Source of the DNA: RPQJ01 sp044226195
GTDB taxonomy: Bacteria > Pseudomonadota > Gammaproteobacteria > Steroidobacterales > Steroidobacteraceae
Reading direction: 5' to 3'
Assembly (NCBI GenBank): GCA_044226195.1
Contig: JBGAHO010000021.1
Span: 1-64,000, forward strand
Length of the DNA stretch: 64,000 bases
In this document: in pieces, positions 1 to 8,353 of the stretch
Position numbering within the stretch: the first letter of the stretch is position 1
Layout of the letters: each line of letters begins with the position of its first letter
Position numbers and translations under genes: made by a program
The notes under the pieces: model-generated
The model's database searches: none
Told to the model about the DNA's origin: nothing
Seen by the model: the letters and a program-made list of their open reading frames with translations, nothing else

Positions 1-383
1 GCGACCTGGTTCGGCAGCTTGCCGGTGTCGAGCTCGAATCCCTTGGTGGCCCAGGCCACCTTCTGCTCCGGACGCAGCACCGGCTTCAGGCGCTCGAGGA
101 CCTCGCGGAAGGCGTGGCTCGGCACGACCAGCAGCAACTGCTGCGCCACGGCCACCGCGCGGCCGAAGTCGTGCTCGATTTCGACGGCGGGGGGCAACTC
201 GACGCCCGGCAGGTAGCGCCGGTTGACGCGATCGCGTGCCATCGCGTCGAGTTCTTCAGTTTCGATGCCCCAGAGCAGCGTGCGGTGGCCGGTGCGCGCG
301 AGGTGCACCGCGAGCGCGGTGCCCCACGAGCCCGAGCCCAGCACGGCGACGGTCGCCTTGGCACCCGCGGTGGAGCCGGCCAT
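1..383 (-). CDS. gpsA: NAD(P)H-dependent glycerol-3-phosphate dehydrogenase, N-terminal part
   Basis: Reduces dihydroxyacetone phosphate to sn-glycerol 3-phosphate in the cytoplasm, the backbone for phospholipid synthesis. The visible 127 residues start at an ATG (381-383) and carry the Rossmann dinucleotide signature GSGSWGTALAVHLA near residues 16-29. They then show the family segments RYLPGVELP, LLLVVPSHAFREVL and KVAWATKGFE. The gene runs off the left edge of the window, so the catalytic lysine domain is not seen. It is followed by nothing visible and lies 15 bases downstream of secB, the order gpsA-secB-grxC seen in E. coli. Identification is firm; completeness cannot be judged. Confidence 0.95.
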   Translation of the reverse strand, partial: MAGSTAGAKATVAVLGSGSWGTALAVHLARTGHRTLLWGIETEELDAMARDRVNRRYLPGVELPPAVEIEHDFGRAVAVAQQLLLVVPSHAFREVLERLKPVLRPEQKVAWATKGFELDTGKLPNQV

Positions 384-398
384 CGCCGTGCGCAGGGC

Positions 399-896
399 TC
401 AGTTGACCGCGGGCGACTGGCCGGCGGCCTGCTGGGCCGCGGCCTGCTGCGCAGCGCGCGCGTGCAGCGCCTCGAAGGTCACCAGCGGCAGCAGGAACGG
501 CGGGAAGCCGCCCTTCACCACCAGGTCCGACACCGCGGCGCGGGCGAACGAGAGCAGGTAGTTCGGCGCGATGATCGACAGCGCCTGCGCCAGTTCCGGC
601 GCCGACAGGTTGCGCAGCAGGAACGCGCCGGCCTGCTGCAGTTCGAGCAGCCACACGGTGCGGTCGCCCGACTTCGCCTCGAGGTTGATCTGCAGCACCA
701 CCTCGTGCAGGTCCTGCGCGAGCGCATTCGCGCGCGTGGAGATGTTGAGGTTCACGGCCGGCTGGCCCTCGGCGTTGACGAACGGGCCGTTCGGCGACTC
801 GAAGGAGCAGTCCTTGAGGTAGGTGGCCTGGCAGTTCACGACCTGCTGATTCGGGTCGGCCGTCAGGTTCGGGGTCGGCGTATTCTGGTCAGTCAT
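399..896 (-). CDS. secB: Protein-export chaperone SecB
   Basis: Tetrameric cytoplasmic chaperone that keeps preproteins unfolded and hands them to SecA at the Sec translocon. The 165-residue product is close to the usual 155-165. It has the family segments YLKDCSFESPNGP (about residues 26-38), VVLQINLEAK, LLELQQAGAF, SIIAPNYLLSFARAAVSDL and GGFPPFLLPLVTFEAL. The tail is Ala/Gln-rich. ATG start at 894-896. It lies 33 bases after grxC and 15 bases before gpsA, so a grxC-secB-gpsA operon is likely. Confidence 0.97.
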   Translation of the reverse strand: MTDQNTPTPNLTADPNQQVVNCQATYLKDCSFESPNGPFVNAEGQPAVNLNISTRANALAQDLHEVVLQINLEAKSGDRTVWLLELQQAGAFLLRNLSAPELAQALSIIAPNYLLSFARAAVSDLVVKGGFPPFLLPLVTFEALHARAAQQAAAQQAAGQSPAVN

Positions 897-929
897 CGCG
901 TGTTCATCCTTCGTGGAAATCGGGCCCGG

Positions 930-1202
930 TCAGCCGCGGCCGAGCAGGGTGTCGAGTTCGCCCGCCTTGTCGAGCGCGTACAGGTCGTCGAAGCCGCCGA
1001 CGTGGCGGTCGCCGACGAAGATCTGGGGCACGGTGCGACGGCCGCCGCTGCGCCTGAGCATGGTCTCCCGCTCGGCGGCGTCCTCGTCGACCTTGACCTC
1101 GCGGAACGCCACGCCCTTGCGCTGGAGCAGGGCACGGGCGCGGTCGCAGTAGGGGCACCAGCCCGTCGAGTACATCACGACGTCGGGGGCGGCAGCGGTC
1201 AT
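930..1202 (-). CDS. grxC: Glutaredoxin 3 (GrxC type)
   Basis: Small glutathione-dependent thiol-disulfide oxidoreductase of the cytoplasm. The 90-residue protein has the dithiol active site C16-P-Y-C19 in YSTGWCPYCDRARALL. The cis-proline glutathione-binding motif TVPQIFVG and the GGFDDL motif follow. Length and motifs match the GrxC subfamily. It sits between a membrane rhodanese (10 bases upstream) and secB (33 bases downstream), the conserved yibN-grxC-secB-gpsA order. Confidence 0.95.
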   Translation of the reverse strand: MTAAAPDVVMYSTGWCPYCDRARALLQRKGVAFREVKVDEDAAERETMLRRSGGRRTVPQIFVGDRHVGGFDDLYALDKAGELDTLLGRG

Positions 1203-1212
1203 GCGGGGCGCC

Positions 1213-1647
1213 TCACTTGCGCGCAGCGCCCTTGACGAGCGGCAGCGACTCCGCGCGCCAGGCCTGCAGGCCGCCGCGCAGGTTCACGACCTGGGTGAAG
1301 CCCTGGCCCTGCAGTACGCGGGCGGCCGCACCGGAGCGCGCGCCGCTCTCGCAGCAGGTCACGACGACCTTGTCCTTGTAGCGCTTGTAGGTCTCGGCGG
1401 CCTGCGCCAGCTGTTCCTGCGGCAGGTGCCGGGCGTCGAGGATGTGGCCGGACTCGAACTCGGCCGCCGTCCGCACGTCGAGGAGCAGCGCGCCCTGGTT
1501 CATCAGGCGCACGGCGTCGGACGGGCCGATGGCCTGACCGCCGGAGCGTCGCTTGCTCAGTTCATAGGCCGCCACGGCGATGGCCAGCAGGGCGGTGGCC
1601 CCCACGAGCCAGGGGTGATGGGCGGCGTATTCGAGGAGACGGGCCAT
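1213..1647 (-). CDS. Membrane-anchored rhodanese-like protein (YibN type)
   Basis: Single-domain rhodanese fold with an N-terminal membrane anchor (about residues 12-30, HPWLVGATALLAIAVAAYEL). The domain contains LLDVRTAAEFESGHI and the active-site loop TCCESGARS, with a double Cys at the catalytic position. Length 144 equals that of E. coli YibN (about 143). Rhodanese domains move sulfane sulfur, but the substrate of this family is not established. It is the first gene of the minus-strand operon leading to grxC, secB and gpsA, and is divergent from envC across an 88-base gap. Confidence 0.88.
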   Translation of the reverse strand: MARLLEYAAHHPWLVGATALLAIAVAAYELSKRRSGGQAIGPSDAVRLMNQGALLLDVRTAAEFESGHILDARHLPQEQLAQAAETYKRYKDKVVVTCCESGARSGAAARVLQGQGFTQVVNLRGGLQAWRAESLPLVKGAARK

Positions 1648-1735
1648 GGGCGGAGCCGGGGAAAAAAGGGGGCGGATTATAGCAGTCCGGGCGACAGGCT
1701 AGACTTACGCGCTTTGAACCTGCCCCGGAACCCCC

Positions 1736-2959
1736 TTGCCCACCCCGAGCGCCTCCATTTCCCCCCGCCTGCCCGCCCGGTCGCGCCGCGGGACCGGCTT
1801 CGCCCTGGGGGTCGGCCTGCTGCTGGGGGTGGGGCTGGTGCTGGTCGGGCCGGGCGCCCTGGCCGAGCGCAAACCGACCCCGGCCCAGAAAGAGGCGGAG
1901 CTGCGCAAGGTCAACGCCCGCATCGAGCAGGTGCGCAAGGCCGTCAACCAGGACATGGAGAAGCGCGACAAGCTGTCGGCCCAGCTGCGCGACGCCGAGC
2001 TCTCGGTGCAGGCAGCCCGCCGCCAGCTCGACGACCTGCGCGCCCAGCGCATCGAGGCGGAGGCGCGGTTGCGCAAGCTCGAGGCCGAGAAGGCCGAGCG
2101 CGAGCAGGCGCTCGACGGAGAGCGCACGGCGCTCGCGGGCGAACTGCGCACGGCGTACGTCAACGGTCGCGAGGAGCAGCTCAAGCTGCTGCTGAACCAG
2201 GAGGACCCGGCCGCGTTCGGCCGCATGCTCGCGTACTACGGCTATTTCGGCCGCGCCCGCGCCACCCGCATCCAGGACATCAAGGACCAGCTCGAGCACC
2301 TCGCACTGCTGCGCGAGAAGATCGCGGGCGAGACGGCGCGCCTGCAGGAGCTCGAAACCCGCCAGGAATCCCAGGTCGCGGCGCTGCGCTCGGCGCAGGA
2401 GGAGCGCTCCCGCGCGGTCGGCGCGATCGACCAGCAGATCAAGGCGCGCGGCGGAGAACTCGACCGCCTGCAGTCGCAGTCCCGCGCACTCGAGAAGCTG
2501 ATCGCCGATCTGCGCAAGGCCCTCGAGGATGCGCCGCCGCCGACGGTGAAGCCGGCACCGTTCGAGCCGCTCAAGGGCAAGCTCCCGTGGCCGGTGCAGT
2601 CGGGCCGGGTGCTCGCCCGTTTTGGACAGCCGCGGGCAGGTGGCTCGCTCAAGTGGCAGGGCATGCTGATCGGCACCGACCGGGGAGCGCGGGTGCGCGC
2701 GCCGTTCGCCGGGCGGGTCGTCTACGGCGACTGGCTGCCCGGCATGGGCCTGATGATCGTCATCGACCACGGCAGCGGCTACATGAGCCTCTACGGCCAC
2801 AACGAGGAGCTGTTCCGCAAGGTCGGCGAGACCGTCGCGGCGGGCGACGTGATCGGCTCGGTGGGTGACTCGGGTGGCCACAACGAGCCGGCGCTGTACT
2901 TCGAGGTCCGGCGGGGCCGCACCCCGGTCGATCCCCAGATCTGGCTGCAGCGGCGCTGA
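1736..2959 (+). CDS. envC: Murein hydrolase activator EnvC
   Basis: Periplasmic activator of the cell-division amidases. The start is TTG (1736). Next comes a signal/anchor segment (about residues 21-41, ending GPGALAERK), then a long Glu/Arg/Lys-rich coiled coil (about residues 45-260), then a C-terminal LytM/M23 domain (about residues 285-407). The LytM domain is degenerate: the first metal His is replaced in KWQGMLIGTDRG, and the HxH motif reads LYFEVR. This is as in E. coli EnvC, which activates rather than cuts. Length 407 is normal. Unlike E. coli, no gpmI lies between yibN and envC. Confidence 0.93.
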   Translation: MPTPSASISPRLPARSRRGTGFALGVGLLLGVGLVLVGPGALAERKPTPAQKEAELRKVNARIEQVRKAVNQDMEKRDKLSAQLRDAELSVQAARRQLDDLRAQRIEAEARLRKLEAEKAEREQALDGERTALAGELRTAYVNGREEQLKLLLNQEDPAAFGRMLAYYGYFGRARATRIQDIKDQLEHLALLREKIAGETARLQELETRQESQVAALRSAQEERSRAVGAIDQQIKARGGELDRLQSQSRALEKLIADLRKALEDAPPPTVKPAPFEPLKGKLPWPVQSGRVLARFGQPRAGGSLKWQGMLIGTDRGARVRAPFAGRVVYGDWLPGMGLMIVIDHGSGYMSLYGHNEELFRKVGETVAAGDVIGSVGDSGGHNEPALYFEVRRGRTPVDPQIWLQRR

Positions 2960-2967
2960 GTCCGGGC

Positions 2968-2985
2968 CTTCCGGAGGGCCGGAAG
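2968..2985 (+). terminator. Possible hairpin terminator after envC
   Basis: A 7-bp perfect stem CTTCCGG-AGGG-CCGGAAG starts 8 bases after the envC stop. Another GC-rich run and a short TTTT (3001-3004) follow. The T-tract is short and distant, so this may only be a stabilising hairpin. Confidence 0.3.
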
Positions 2986-3096
2986 CGGCCCGGTCCGCGG
3001 TTTTCCGCCCCAAATTGAGGCTTGCGTCAAGGATTGCCGGCCCCCGCTGACGGAGCATGGCGGCCATCCGCTCCAATCCGGATGGAATCGGGCCAC

Positions 3097-5328
3097 ATGC
3101 AGACTGCCACGGCGTTGAACGGTGCTCCCGCACCCGTCGGCGCCACCTCACTGGATCCCTACGGCCAGCTCGTCAAGATGCTGATGCCGCGCGCGCAGGC
3201 GATCGTGATCTACGATCGCATGGGCGTCCCCGTGTGGGTCAGCGACGGGCCGGACGACAGCGCACTGCACCACCTCGTGCAGGAGACGCTGAACGGCGAA
3301 CTCGCCGGCAACGACCATGCCGACGGCTACTCCGAGGAGACCGGGCGCGACGAGGCGTCCTACGTGTTCGTGCTGCGCGACGCCGACGCGCACCTGCTCG
3401 GCTGCGTCGGCCTGATCAGCCGCGAGAGCGGCCAGCCCGGCGGGCCGCGGCCGTTCGCGACGGTGCAGCGCCTGCTGCGGCCGGCGCTCGAGTGCCTGCA
3501 GCGCGAGCTCGCCTCGCAGTACAGCATCGGCGACCTGCAGCGGAACCTGCTGGTGCGCGACCGCGACCTCGAACTGCTGCTCGGCGCCGCGCAGGACGAA
3601 GCAACGGACAGCGACGCGACCGACGACTTCGCGAAGCTGCTGCAGAGCTGCGTCGATCACCTCGGCTGCTCGGTCGGCGCACTGCTGATCCCGGACAAGA
3701 ACATCGCCGTGTGCCGCACGGGCCGCGGCACGCCGCCGCGCGTCGGCGCCGACCTGCTGACGCGCACGCACCGCTACCTGATCGGCTGGACGCAGCTCAA
3801 CCGCCAGACGCTGATCTCGAACCGGCCGCTCGCGAGCGGGCCGCTGGCCGGCCTGCCGTTCAAGGTGCTGTCGTGCCCGGTGATGCACGGCGCGCAGCGC
3901 GTGCTCGGCGTGCTGGTCCTGTACAAGCCGGACGGGGCCGCGGACTTCGACCTGCGCCAGGTGCGCATCGTCGAGCTGCTCGCGCGCCGCGTCGCGTTCA
4001 TCCTGCTCAACGCCTACGACCCGTCGACCGGGCTGCTGACGCGCCCGGCCTTCGAGAAACGCGTGCAGTCGGTGCTGACGCTCGAGGCGCTGCACGGCTG
4101 CAACTGCGTCATCTACATCGACCTCGATCGCCTGCACGTGCTGAACGAGAACCTCGGCATGCACGTCGGCGACGAGATCATCGTGCGAGTCGCGGAGACC
4201 ATCCGGCGCAACCTTTCGCCGCGCATGCTCGCCTCGCGCATCTCGGGCGACCGCTTTGCGATCTTCCTGCCCGACACCGCCATCGGCACCGCGCAGGACA
4301 TCGCCGACAGTCTGCGCCAGCGTCTCGAAACGCTGGGCATGGTCGAGGGCAACCAGACGGTGGAGGTCACGGCCAGCCTCGGCGTGGCCAGCATCGTCGA
4401 CGGCAAGCACCCGCTGTCGCACGCGCTGGCCTCGGCGGAGATCGCCTGCAAGGCCGCCAAGGACCGCGGCCGCAATCGCGTCGAGATCTACGAGGACGCG
4501 GACCAGAGCATCGTGCGCCGCTACACGGACATCGCGCTGATCGGCACGGTGCGCCAGGCGCTGCTCGAGGAGCGCTTCCAGATGGAGGCGCAGATGATCG
4601 TGCCGCTGACCGGCGCCGGCGCCGCGCCGAAGTACGAGCTGCTGCTGCGCATGACCGATTCGAAGGGCGAGAGCGTGACGCCGGAGAAGTTCCTCTCCGC
4701 GGCCGAGCGCTACCAGCTCGCGCCGTCGATCGATCGCTGGGTCGTGCGCAAGGTCATCGCGACGCTGCTTCCGCTCGCCCCGGCCTTGGTCGAGCGCCAG
4801 GCGAAGTTCGCGATCAACATTTCCGGGCAGTCGCTCGGCGACCAGGACTTCGCCGCGTTCCTCGAGACCGAACTGCGTGAATGCGGGCTGCCGCTGCAGC
4901 TGCTGTCGTTCGAGGTCACGGAGACCGCGGCCGTCGCCAACATCGTGCGTGCCGAGTCGCTGATCCGCCGCCTGCGCGAGCTCGGCTGCGACGTCGCGCT
5001 GGACGATTTCGGCCGCGGCCTCAGTTCGCTCACGTACCTGAAGGCGCTGCCGGTGACGCACCTGAAGATCGACGGCACCTTCGTGCGCGACGTGGTGAGC
5101 GACGAGCGCTCGCAGGCGATGCTGAGCGCGATCGTGCAGCTGGCCCGCGCCATGGGCCTGCAGACGGTCGCGGAGTGCGTCGAGAGCGAGGAGATCCGCG
5201 CCCTGACCGCCCGCCTCGGGGTCGAGTACGGGCAGGGCTTCTCGATCGGCAAGCCCATGCCGCTCGAACACGTGCTGAATGCGCTGGTTGGGTCTAACAT
5301 GACCGGCCCGATCCCGCAGACTGCCTGA
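3097..5328 (+). CDS. GAF-GGDEF-EAL protein, probable c-di-GMP phosphodiesterase
   Basis: Signal-transduction protein of about 743 residues. The N-terminal region (about residues 1-150) is of unknown class. A GAF-like region (about 175-310) contains LLIPDKNIAV and LGVLVLYKPDG. A GGDEF domain (about 312-470) follows, with its signature degenerated to SGDRF (383-387), so cyclase activity is unlikely. The C-terminal EAL domain (about 485-735) reads ELL at 514-516 but keeps FAINISGQ, EVTETA, DDFGRGLSSL, LKIDGTFV, VAECVE and YGQGFSIGKP, so phosphodiesterase activity is plausible. The start is uncertain; ATG at 3082 or 3057 is possible in frame or nearby. It lies 5 bases before the S41 protease gene. 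Confidence 0.9.
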   Translation: MQTATALNGAPAPVGATSLDPYGQLVKMLMPRAQAIVIYDRMGVPVWVSDGPDDSALHHLVQETLNGELAGNDHADGYSEETGRDEASYVFVLRDADAHLLGCVGLISRESGQPGGPRPFATVQRLLRPALECLQRELASQYSIGDLQRNLLVRDRDLELLLGAAQDEATDSDATDDFAKLLQSCVDHLGCSVGALLIPDKNIAVCRTGRGTPPRVGADLLTRTHRYLIGWTQLNRQTLISNRPLASGPLAGLPFKVLSCPVMHGAQRVLGVLVLYKPDGAADFDLRQVRIVELLARRVAFILLNAYDPSTGLLTRPAFEKRVQSVLTLEALHGCNCVIYIDLDRLHVLNENLGMHVGDEIIVRVAETIRRNLSPRMLASRISGDRFAIFLPDTAIGTAQDIADSLRQRLETLGMVEGNQTVEVTASLGVASIVDGKHPLSHALASAEIACKAAKDRGRNRVEIYEDADQSIVRRYTDIALIGTVRQALLEERFQMEAQMIVPLTGAGAAPKYELLLRMTDSKGESVTPEKFLSAAERYQLAPSIDRWVVRKVIATLLPLAPALVERQAKFAINISGQSLGDQDFAAFLETELRECGLPLQLLSFEVTETAAVANIVRAESLIRRLRELGCDVALDDFGRGLSSLTYLKALPVTHLKIDGTFVRDVVSDERSQAMLSAIVQLARAMGLQTVAECVESEEIRALTARLGVEYGQGFSIGKPMPLEHVLNALVGSNMTGPIPQTA

Positions 5329-5333
5329 GACCC

Positions 5334-6584
5334 GTGACTCGTGCCCTGCAAACCGTCCTGGCCGTTTCGGTCGGCGTCCTCGTCGGCGCCGGCCTGAGCT
5401 TCGTCGGCGGCGTGTTCGCCGACCGGCAGCCGGCGGCCGGGTCGACGGCCGCCTCGCGCCCGGCCACGGGCCGCGGCGACGATCACCGGCTGCTCGATGA
5501 GGTCGTGGCACGCGTGCGACGCGACTACGTCGACGCCGTGCCGGAGACCAAGATCGAGCAGGCCGCCGTCGAGGGCGTGGTGGCGAGCCTCGATCCGCAC
5601 TCGGCGTTCCTCACCGCCTCCGAATACGACGAGATGCGCGTCAACACGGCCGGCAGCTACTCCGGCGTCGGCATCGAGGTCTCCGCTCAGGACGGCAAGG
5701 TCGTGGTGGTCGCGCCGATCGAAGGCTCGCCCGCGGCCCGTGCCGGCGTGCGCGCCGGCGACGTGATCCTCGCCGTCGACGACCAGGCCGTCTCGCCGAC
5801 GCGCCTCAACGAGACCATCGATCGCATGCGGGGCAACGTCGGCTCGCACGTGCGCCTCGCGGTCGGTCGCGCGGGCGAGCCCGAGCCGCTCAAGTTCGAC
5901 CTGCAGCGCTCCGAGGTGCACGTGCACACGGTGCGTGCCGAGCCGATGCGTGGCGGGTACGGCTACGTGCGCATCACGCAGTTCAGCGATTCGACGCCGA
6001 CCGATCTCGACACCGCGCTCGAAGGCCTGACCTCCGGCGGCACGCATCCGCTGCGCGGCCTCGTGCTCGACCTGCGCGGCAATCCGGGCGGCGTGCTGGA
6101 ATCCGCCGTGGGTGTGGCCGACGAGTTCCTCCAGTCGGGCGTCATCGTGCGGGCCGAGGGCCGCACGGCAGACGCACGCTTCGAGATGGATGCGACGACG
6201 GGCGACGCGCTCGCCGGCGCGCCGCTGGTGGTGCTGGTGGACGGCGGGTCGGCTTCCGGCTCCGAGATCGTCGCGGGTGCGCTGCGCGACCACGGCCGCG
6301 CGACGCTCATGGGCGAGCGCACGTTCGGCAAGGGCTCGGTGCAGACCGTGATCCCGCTGCGCGACGGGCAGGCGCTCAAGCTCACGACCTCGAAGTACTT
6401 CACGCCCTCGGGCGCGTCCATCCACGAACGCGGCATCCAGCCAGACGTCGTGCTCGCGAACCTGCCGAAGGCGCCCGAGACGCCGCCGGCGACGATGGCG
6501 AAGGACGCGGCCGTGCAGGCGGCCATGCAGTACCTGCGCGATCGCAGCCTCGGCGCGCAGCTCGCCCAGGCGAGCCCGCGCTGA
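5334..6584 (+). CDS. Carboxyl-terminal processing protease, S41 family
   Basis: Periplasmic tail-specific serine protease with a Ser-Lys dyad. It starts at GTG, 5 bases after the upstream gene. It has an N-terminal signal/anchor (about residues 5-30, ending GGVFADRQ), a PDZ domain (about 95-180, with GSPAARAGVRAGDVILAVDD), then the S41 core. The catalytic Ser is S308 in GGSASGSEIV and the Lys is K333 in RTFGKGSVQ, exactly 25 residues apart as in CtpA. The tail is Pro/Ala-rich. Length 416 fits CtpA-type enzymes. Proximity to envC matches the common envC-ctpA pairing; a role in controlling cell-wall hydrolases is inference. Confidence 0.95.
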   Translation: MTRALQTVLAVSVGVLVGAGLSFVGGVFADRQPAAGSTAASRPATGRGDDHRLLDEVVARVRRDYVDAVPETKIEQAAVEGVVASLDPHSAFLTASEYDEMRVNTAGSYSGVGIEVSAQDGKVVVVAPIEGSPAARAGVRAGDVILAVDDQAVSPTRLNETIDRMRGNVGSHVRLAVGRAGEPEPLKFDLQRSEVHVHTVRAEPMRGGYGYVRITQFSDSTPTDLDTALEGLTSGGTHPLRGLVLDLRGNPGGVLESAVGVADEFLQSGVIVRAEGRTADARFEMDATTGDALAGAPLVVLVDGGSASGSEIVAGALRDHGRATLMGERTFGKGSVQTVIPLRDGQALKLTTSKYFTPSGASIHERGIQPDVVLANLPKAPETPPATMAKDAAVQAAMQYLRDRSLGAQLAQASPR

Positions 6585-6596
6585 CGCGGTGGCGGG

Positions 6597-6986
6597 TCAG
6601 CCGCCGAAGACCTTCTGTACCGCGACGAGCAGCGTACCGATCACCATGACCATGATCGGCAGCATGCTCAGGCCGAACCCCGCGCCGCGACTGGCCGGAT
6701 TCTTCACGTACGACATCAGGTAGATCACGCGCCCGACGACGTAGACGGCGCCGAGGCCGGCCGCCCAGCGCGCGCTGACGTAGTGCGCGAAGGTCAGGAT
6801 CGCCGGCACGAACACCACCAGCAGCTCGAGCGTGTTCATCTGCACGCGGTAGTACCGCTCGAACATCTCGTGTCCGGTCACCGCCGGCGCCTTGACGCCG
6901 TACTGGCCGCGAGCGCGGCCCACCAGCACGGCGAAGACGATGTACTCGACCAGGGCGAGGGAGAGGACGACAGTGACCAGATCCAT
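6597..6986 (-). CDS. MAPEG family membrane protein
   Basis: Integral membrane protein of 129 residues with about four hydrophobic helices. It has the MAPEG signature region ERYYRVQMNTLELLVVFVP (about residues 43-61) and the R-x2-Y pattern of VVGRVIYLMSYVKNP. In eukaryotes, members are glutathione-dependent enzymes of eicosanoid and detoxification metabolism; bacterial members are poorly characterised. It is convergent with the protease gene 12 bases away, and divergent from the next gene. It is notable that a lipoxygenase-family gene lies 8 kb away, but no link is shown. Confidence 0.88.
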   Translation of the reverse strand: MDLVTVVLSLALVEYIVFAVLVGRARGQYGVKAPAVTGHEMFERYYRVQMNTLELLVVFVPAILTFAHYVSARWAAGLGAVYVVGRVIYLMSYVKNPASRGAGFGLSMLPIMVMVIGTLLVAVQKVFGG

Positions 6987-7077
6987 GCGCGGCGCTCCGT
7001 TGCGGTTTGGGCGAAGGCGCGAGATTCCATTACCATGGGCCCCAGGTCAACGGCCCGGCGCCGTCGGAGGTTACCCC

Positions 7078-7449
7078 ATGGTCGGATTCCTGTTGCGCGC
7101 GGCGATTTCCGCGCTCGGTCTGTGGGTCGCCAGCCAGCTGTTCAGCGGGCTGCACTTCGCCTCGCCCGCCAAGCTCGCCGTCGCCGCAATCCTGCTCGGC
7201 ATCGTCAACGCGATCGTGCGCCCGCTGGCGTTCGTGCTCACGCTGCCGATCACCGTGCTCACGCTCGGGCTGTTCCTGCTCGTGTTGAATGCCGCGATGG
7301 TCGGGCTCGTCGCGTGGATCGTGCCGGGCTTCACCATTTCGGGGTTCTGGACGGCGGTCGGCACCGCGCTGATCGTCAGCCTCGTGTCGTGGGCCGCCTC
7401 CAGCGCGATCGGCTCGTCCGGCCGCGTCGAAGTCTTCCACCGAAACTAA
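7078..7449 (+). CDS. Phage holin family 4-like (YvlD type) small membrane protein
   Basis: A 123-residue protein with four predicted transmembrane segments and the family pattern GIVNAIVRPLAFVLTLPITV followed by LTLGLFLLVLNAAM. The family (Pfam phage_holin_4_2, YvlD-like) is widespread on bacterial chromosomes and is not evidence for a prophage; its function is unknown. The start at ATG 7078 is chosen because a perfect GGAGG lies at 7066-7070. The stop is one base from the stop of the convergent EamA gene. Confidence 0.85.
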   Translation: MVGFLLRAAISALGLWVASQLFSGLHFASPAKLAVAAILLGIVNAIVRPLAFVLTLPITVLTLGLFLLVLNAAMVGLVAWIVPGFTISGFWTAVGTALIVSLVSWAASSAIGSSGRVEVFHRN

Positions 7450-7450
7450 G

Positions 7451-8353
7451 CTATTTTTCCCAGGTGACGAGCGCGACGCTCAGCAGGATGACGAGCGTGC
7501 CCGCGATCTGCAGCGGGCCGAGCGTCTCGTCGAGCACCACCCAGCCGAGCACGGTCGCGATCGCCGGATTGACGTACGCGAACGTCGCCACGCGGTCGGT
7601 GCGGGCGTTCTTCATCAGCCACGCATAGGCGGTGTACGCCACGGCCGAGCCGAACACCGCGAGATAGAGCAGCGCCAGGGCCGTGCGCACGCTCCAGTGC
7701 CACTGCGGCAGCTGGCCGAGCGCCGTGCCGCCGATGAAGGTCCCGGTGGCGCCGAAGAACATCAGCAGTGAGTTGAACGCGACGCCGTCGACCGGCAGGT
7801 GCGCGTCGCGATAGAGGATCGACCCGACCGCCCACGAGAAGCCGCCGGCCAGCACCAGCAGCTGCCACGCGAGGTGGCCCGACGGCGCGGACTGCTTCGG
7901 CCACACGAGCAGCGCCACGCCGAGCAGGCCGAGCAGCAGTCCGACGATGCTGCGCGTCGGCAGCTCGTGGCCCTTCGGCCCGATCGCGCCGAGGGCGGCC
8001 ATCCACAGCGCGAGGCTCGCGGTCAGCAGCGCCGCCTCGTTCGACGGGATGTGCTTCATCGCCGTCGTGCTGGCGCCGTTGCTGAGCGTGATCATCAGCA
8101 GGCTGAACAGCACCATGTAGCCCCACTCGCGCGCCGTGCGCGGGAAGCGTTCCCGGGTGGCGATCGCGACGACGAACAGCAGGATCGACGCGAGGTACGA
8201 GCGCGCGGCACTGAAGATCAGCGCCGGCTGGTCCTGCACGCCGATGCGCGTGGCGAGGAAGGTCGAGCCCCAGAAGACGTAGATGATCGCGAACGACGCG
8301 ATCGTCCTGCGCCGCAGCTGTGCCGCGTTCTGCGCGGCCGGATCCCCGCTCAC
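7451..8353 (-). CDS. EamA/DMT family transporter
   Basis: Inner-membrane permease of the drug/metabolite superfamily, 300 residues, with ten predicted helices arranged as two EamA repeats. The first begins IYVFWGSTFLATRIG; the second ends FAYVNPAIATVLGWVVLDE. The start is the GTG at 8353, in a GTGA overlap with the stop of the OPT transporter. This implies translational coupling and rejects the longer upstream frame. Its substrate is unknown; members export amino acids or metabolites. Coupling to a peptide importer suggests an amino-acid overflow exporter, but that is inference. Confidence 0.9.
   Translation of the reverse strand: MSGDPAAQNAAQLRRRTIASFAIIYVFWGSTFLATRIGVQDQPALIFSAARSYLASILLFVVAIATRERFPRTAREWGYMVLFSLLMITLSNGASTTAMKHIPSNEAALLTASLALWMAALGAIGPKGHELPTRSIVGLLLGLLGVALLVWPKQSAPSGHLAWQLLVLAGGFSWAVGSILYRDAHLPVDGVAFNSLLMFFGATGTFIGGTALGQLPQWHWSVRTALALLYLAVFGSAVAYTAYAWLMKNARTDRVATFAYVNPAIATVLGWVVLDETLGPLQIAGTLVILLSVALVTWEK

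Noticed and set aside
7078..7449. Holin-like gene as evidence of a prophage
   Set aside because: The family is chromosomal and widespread, and no phage structural, lysis or integrase gene is near.
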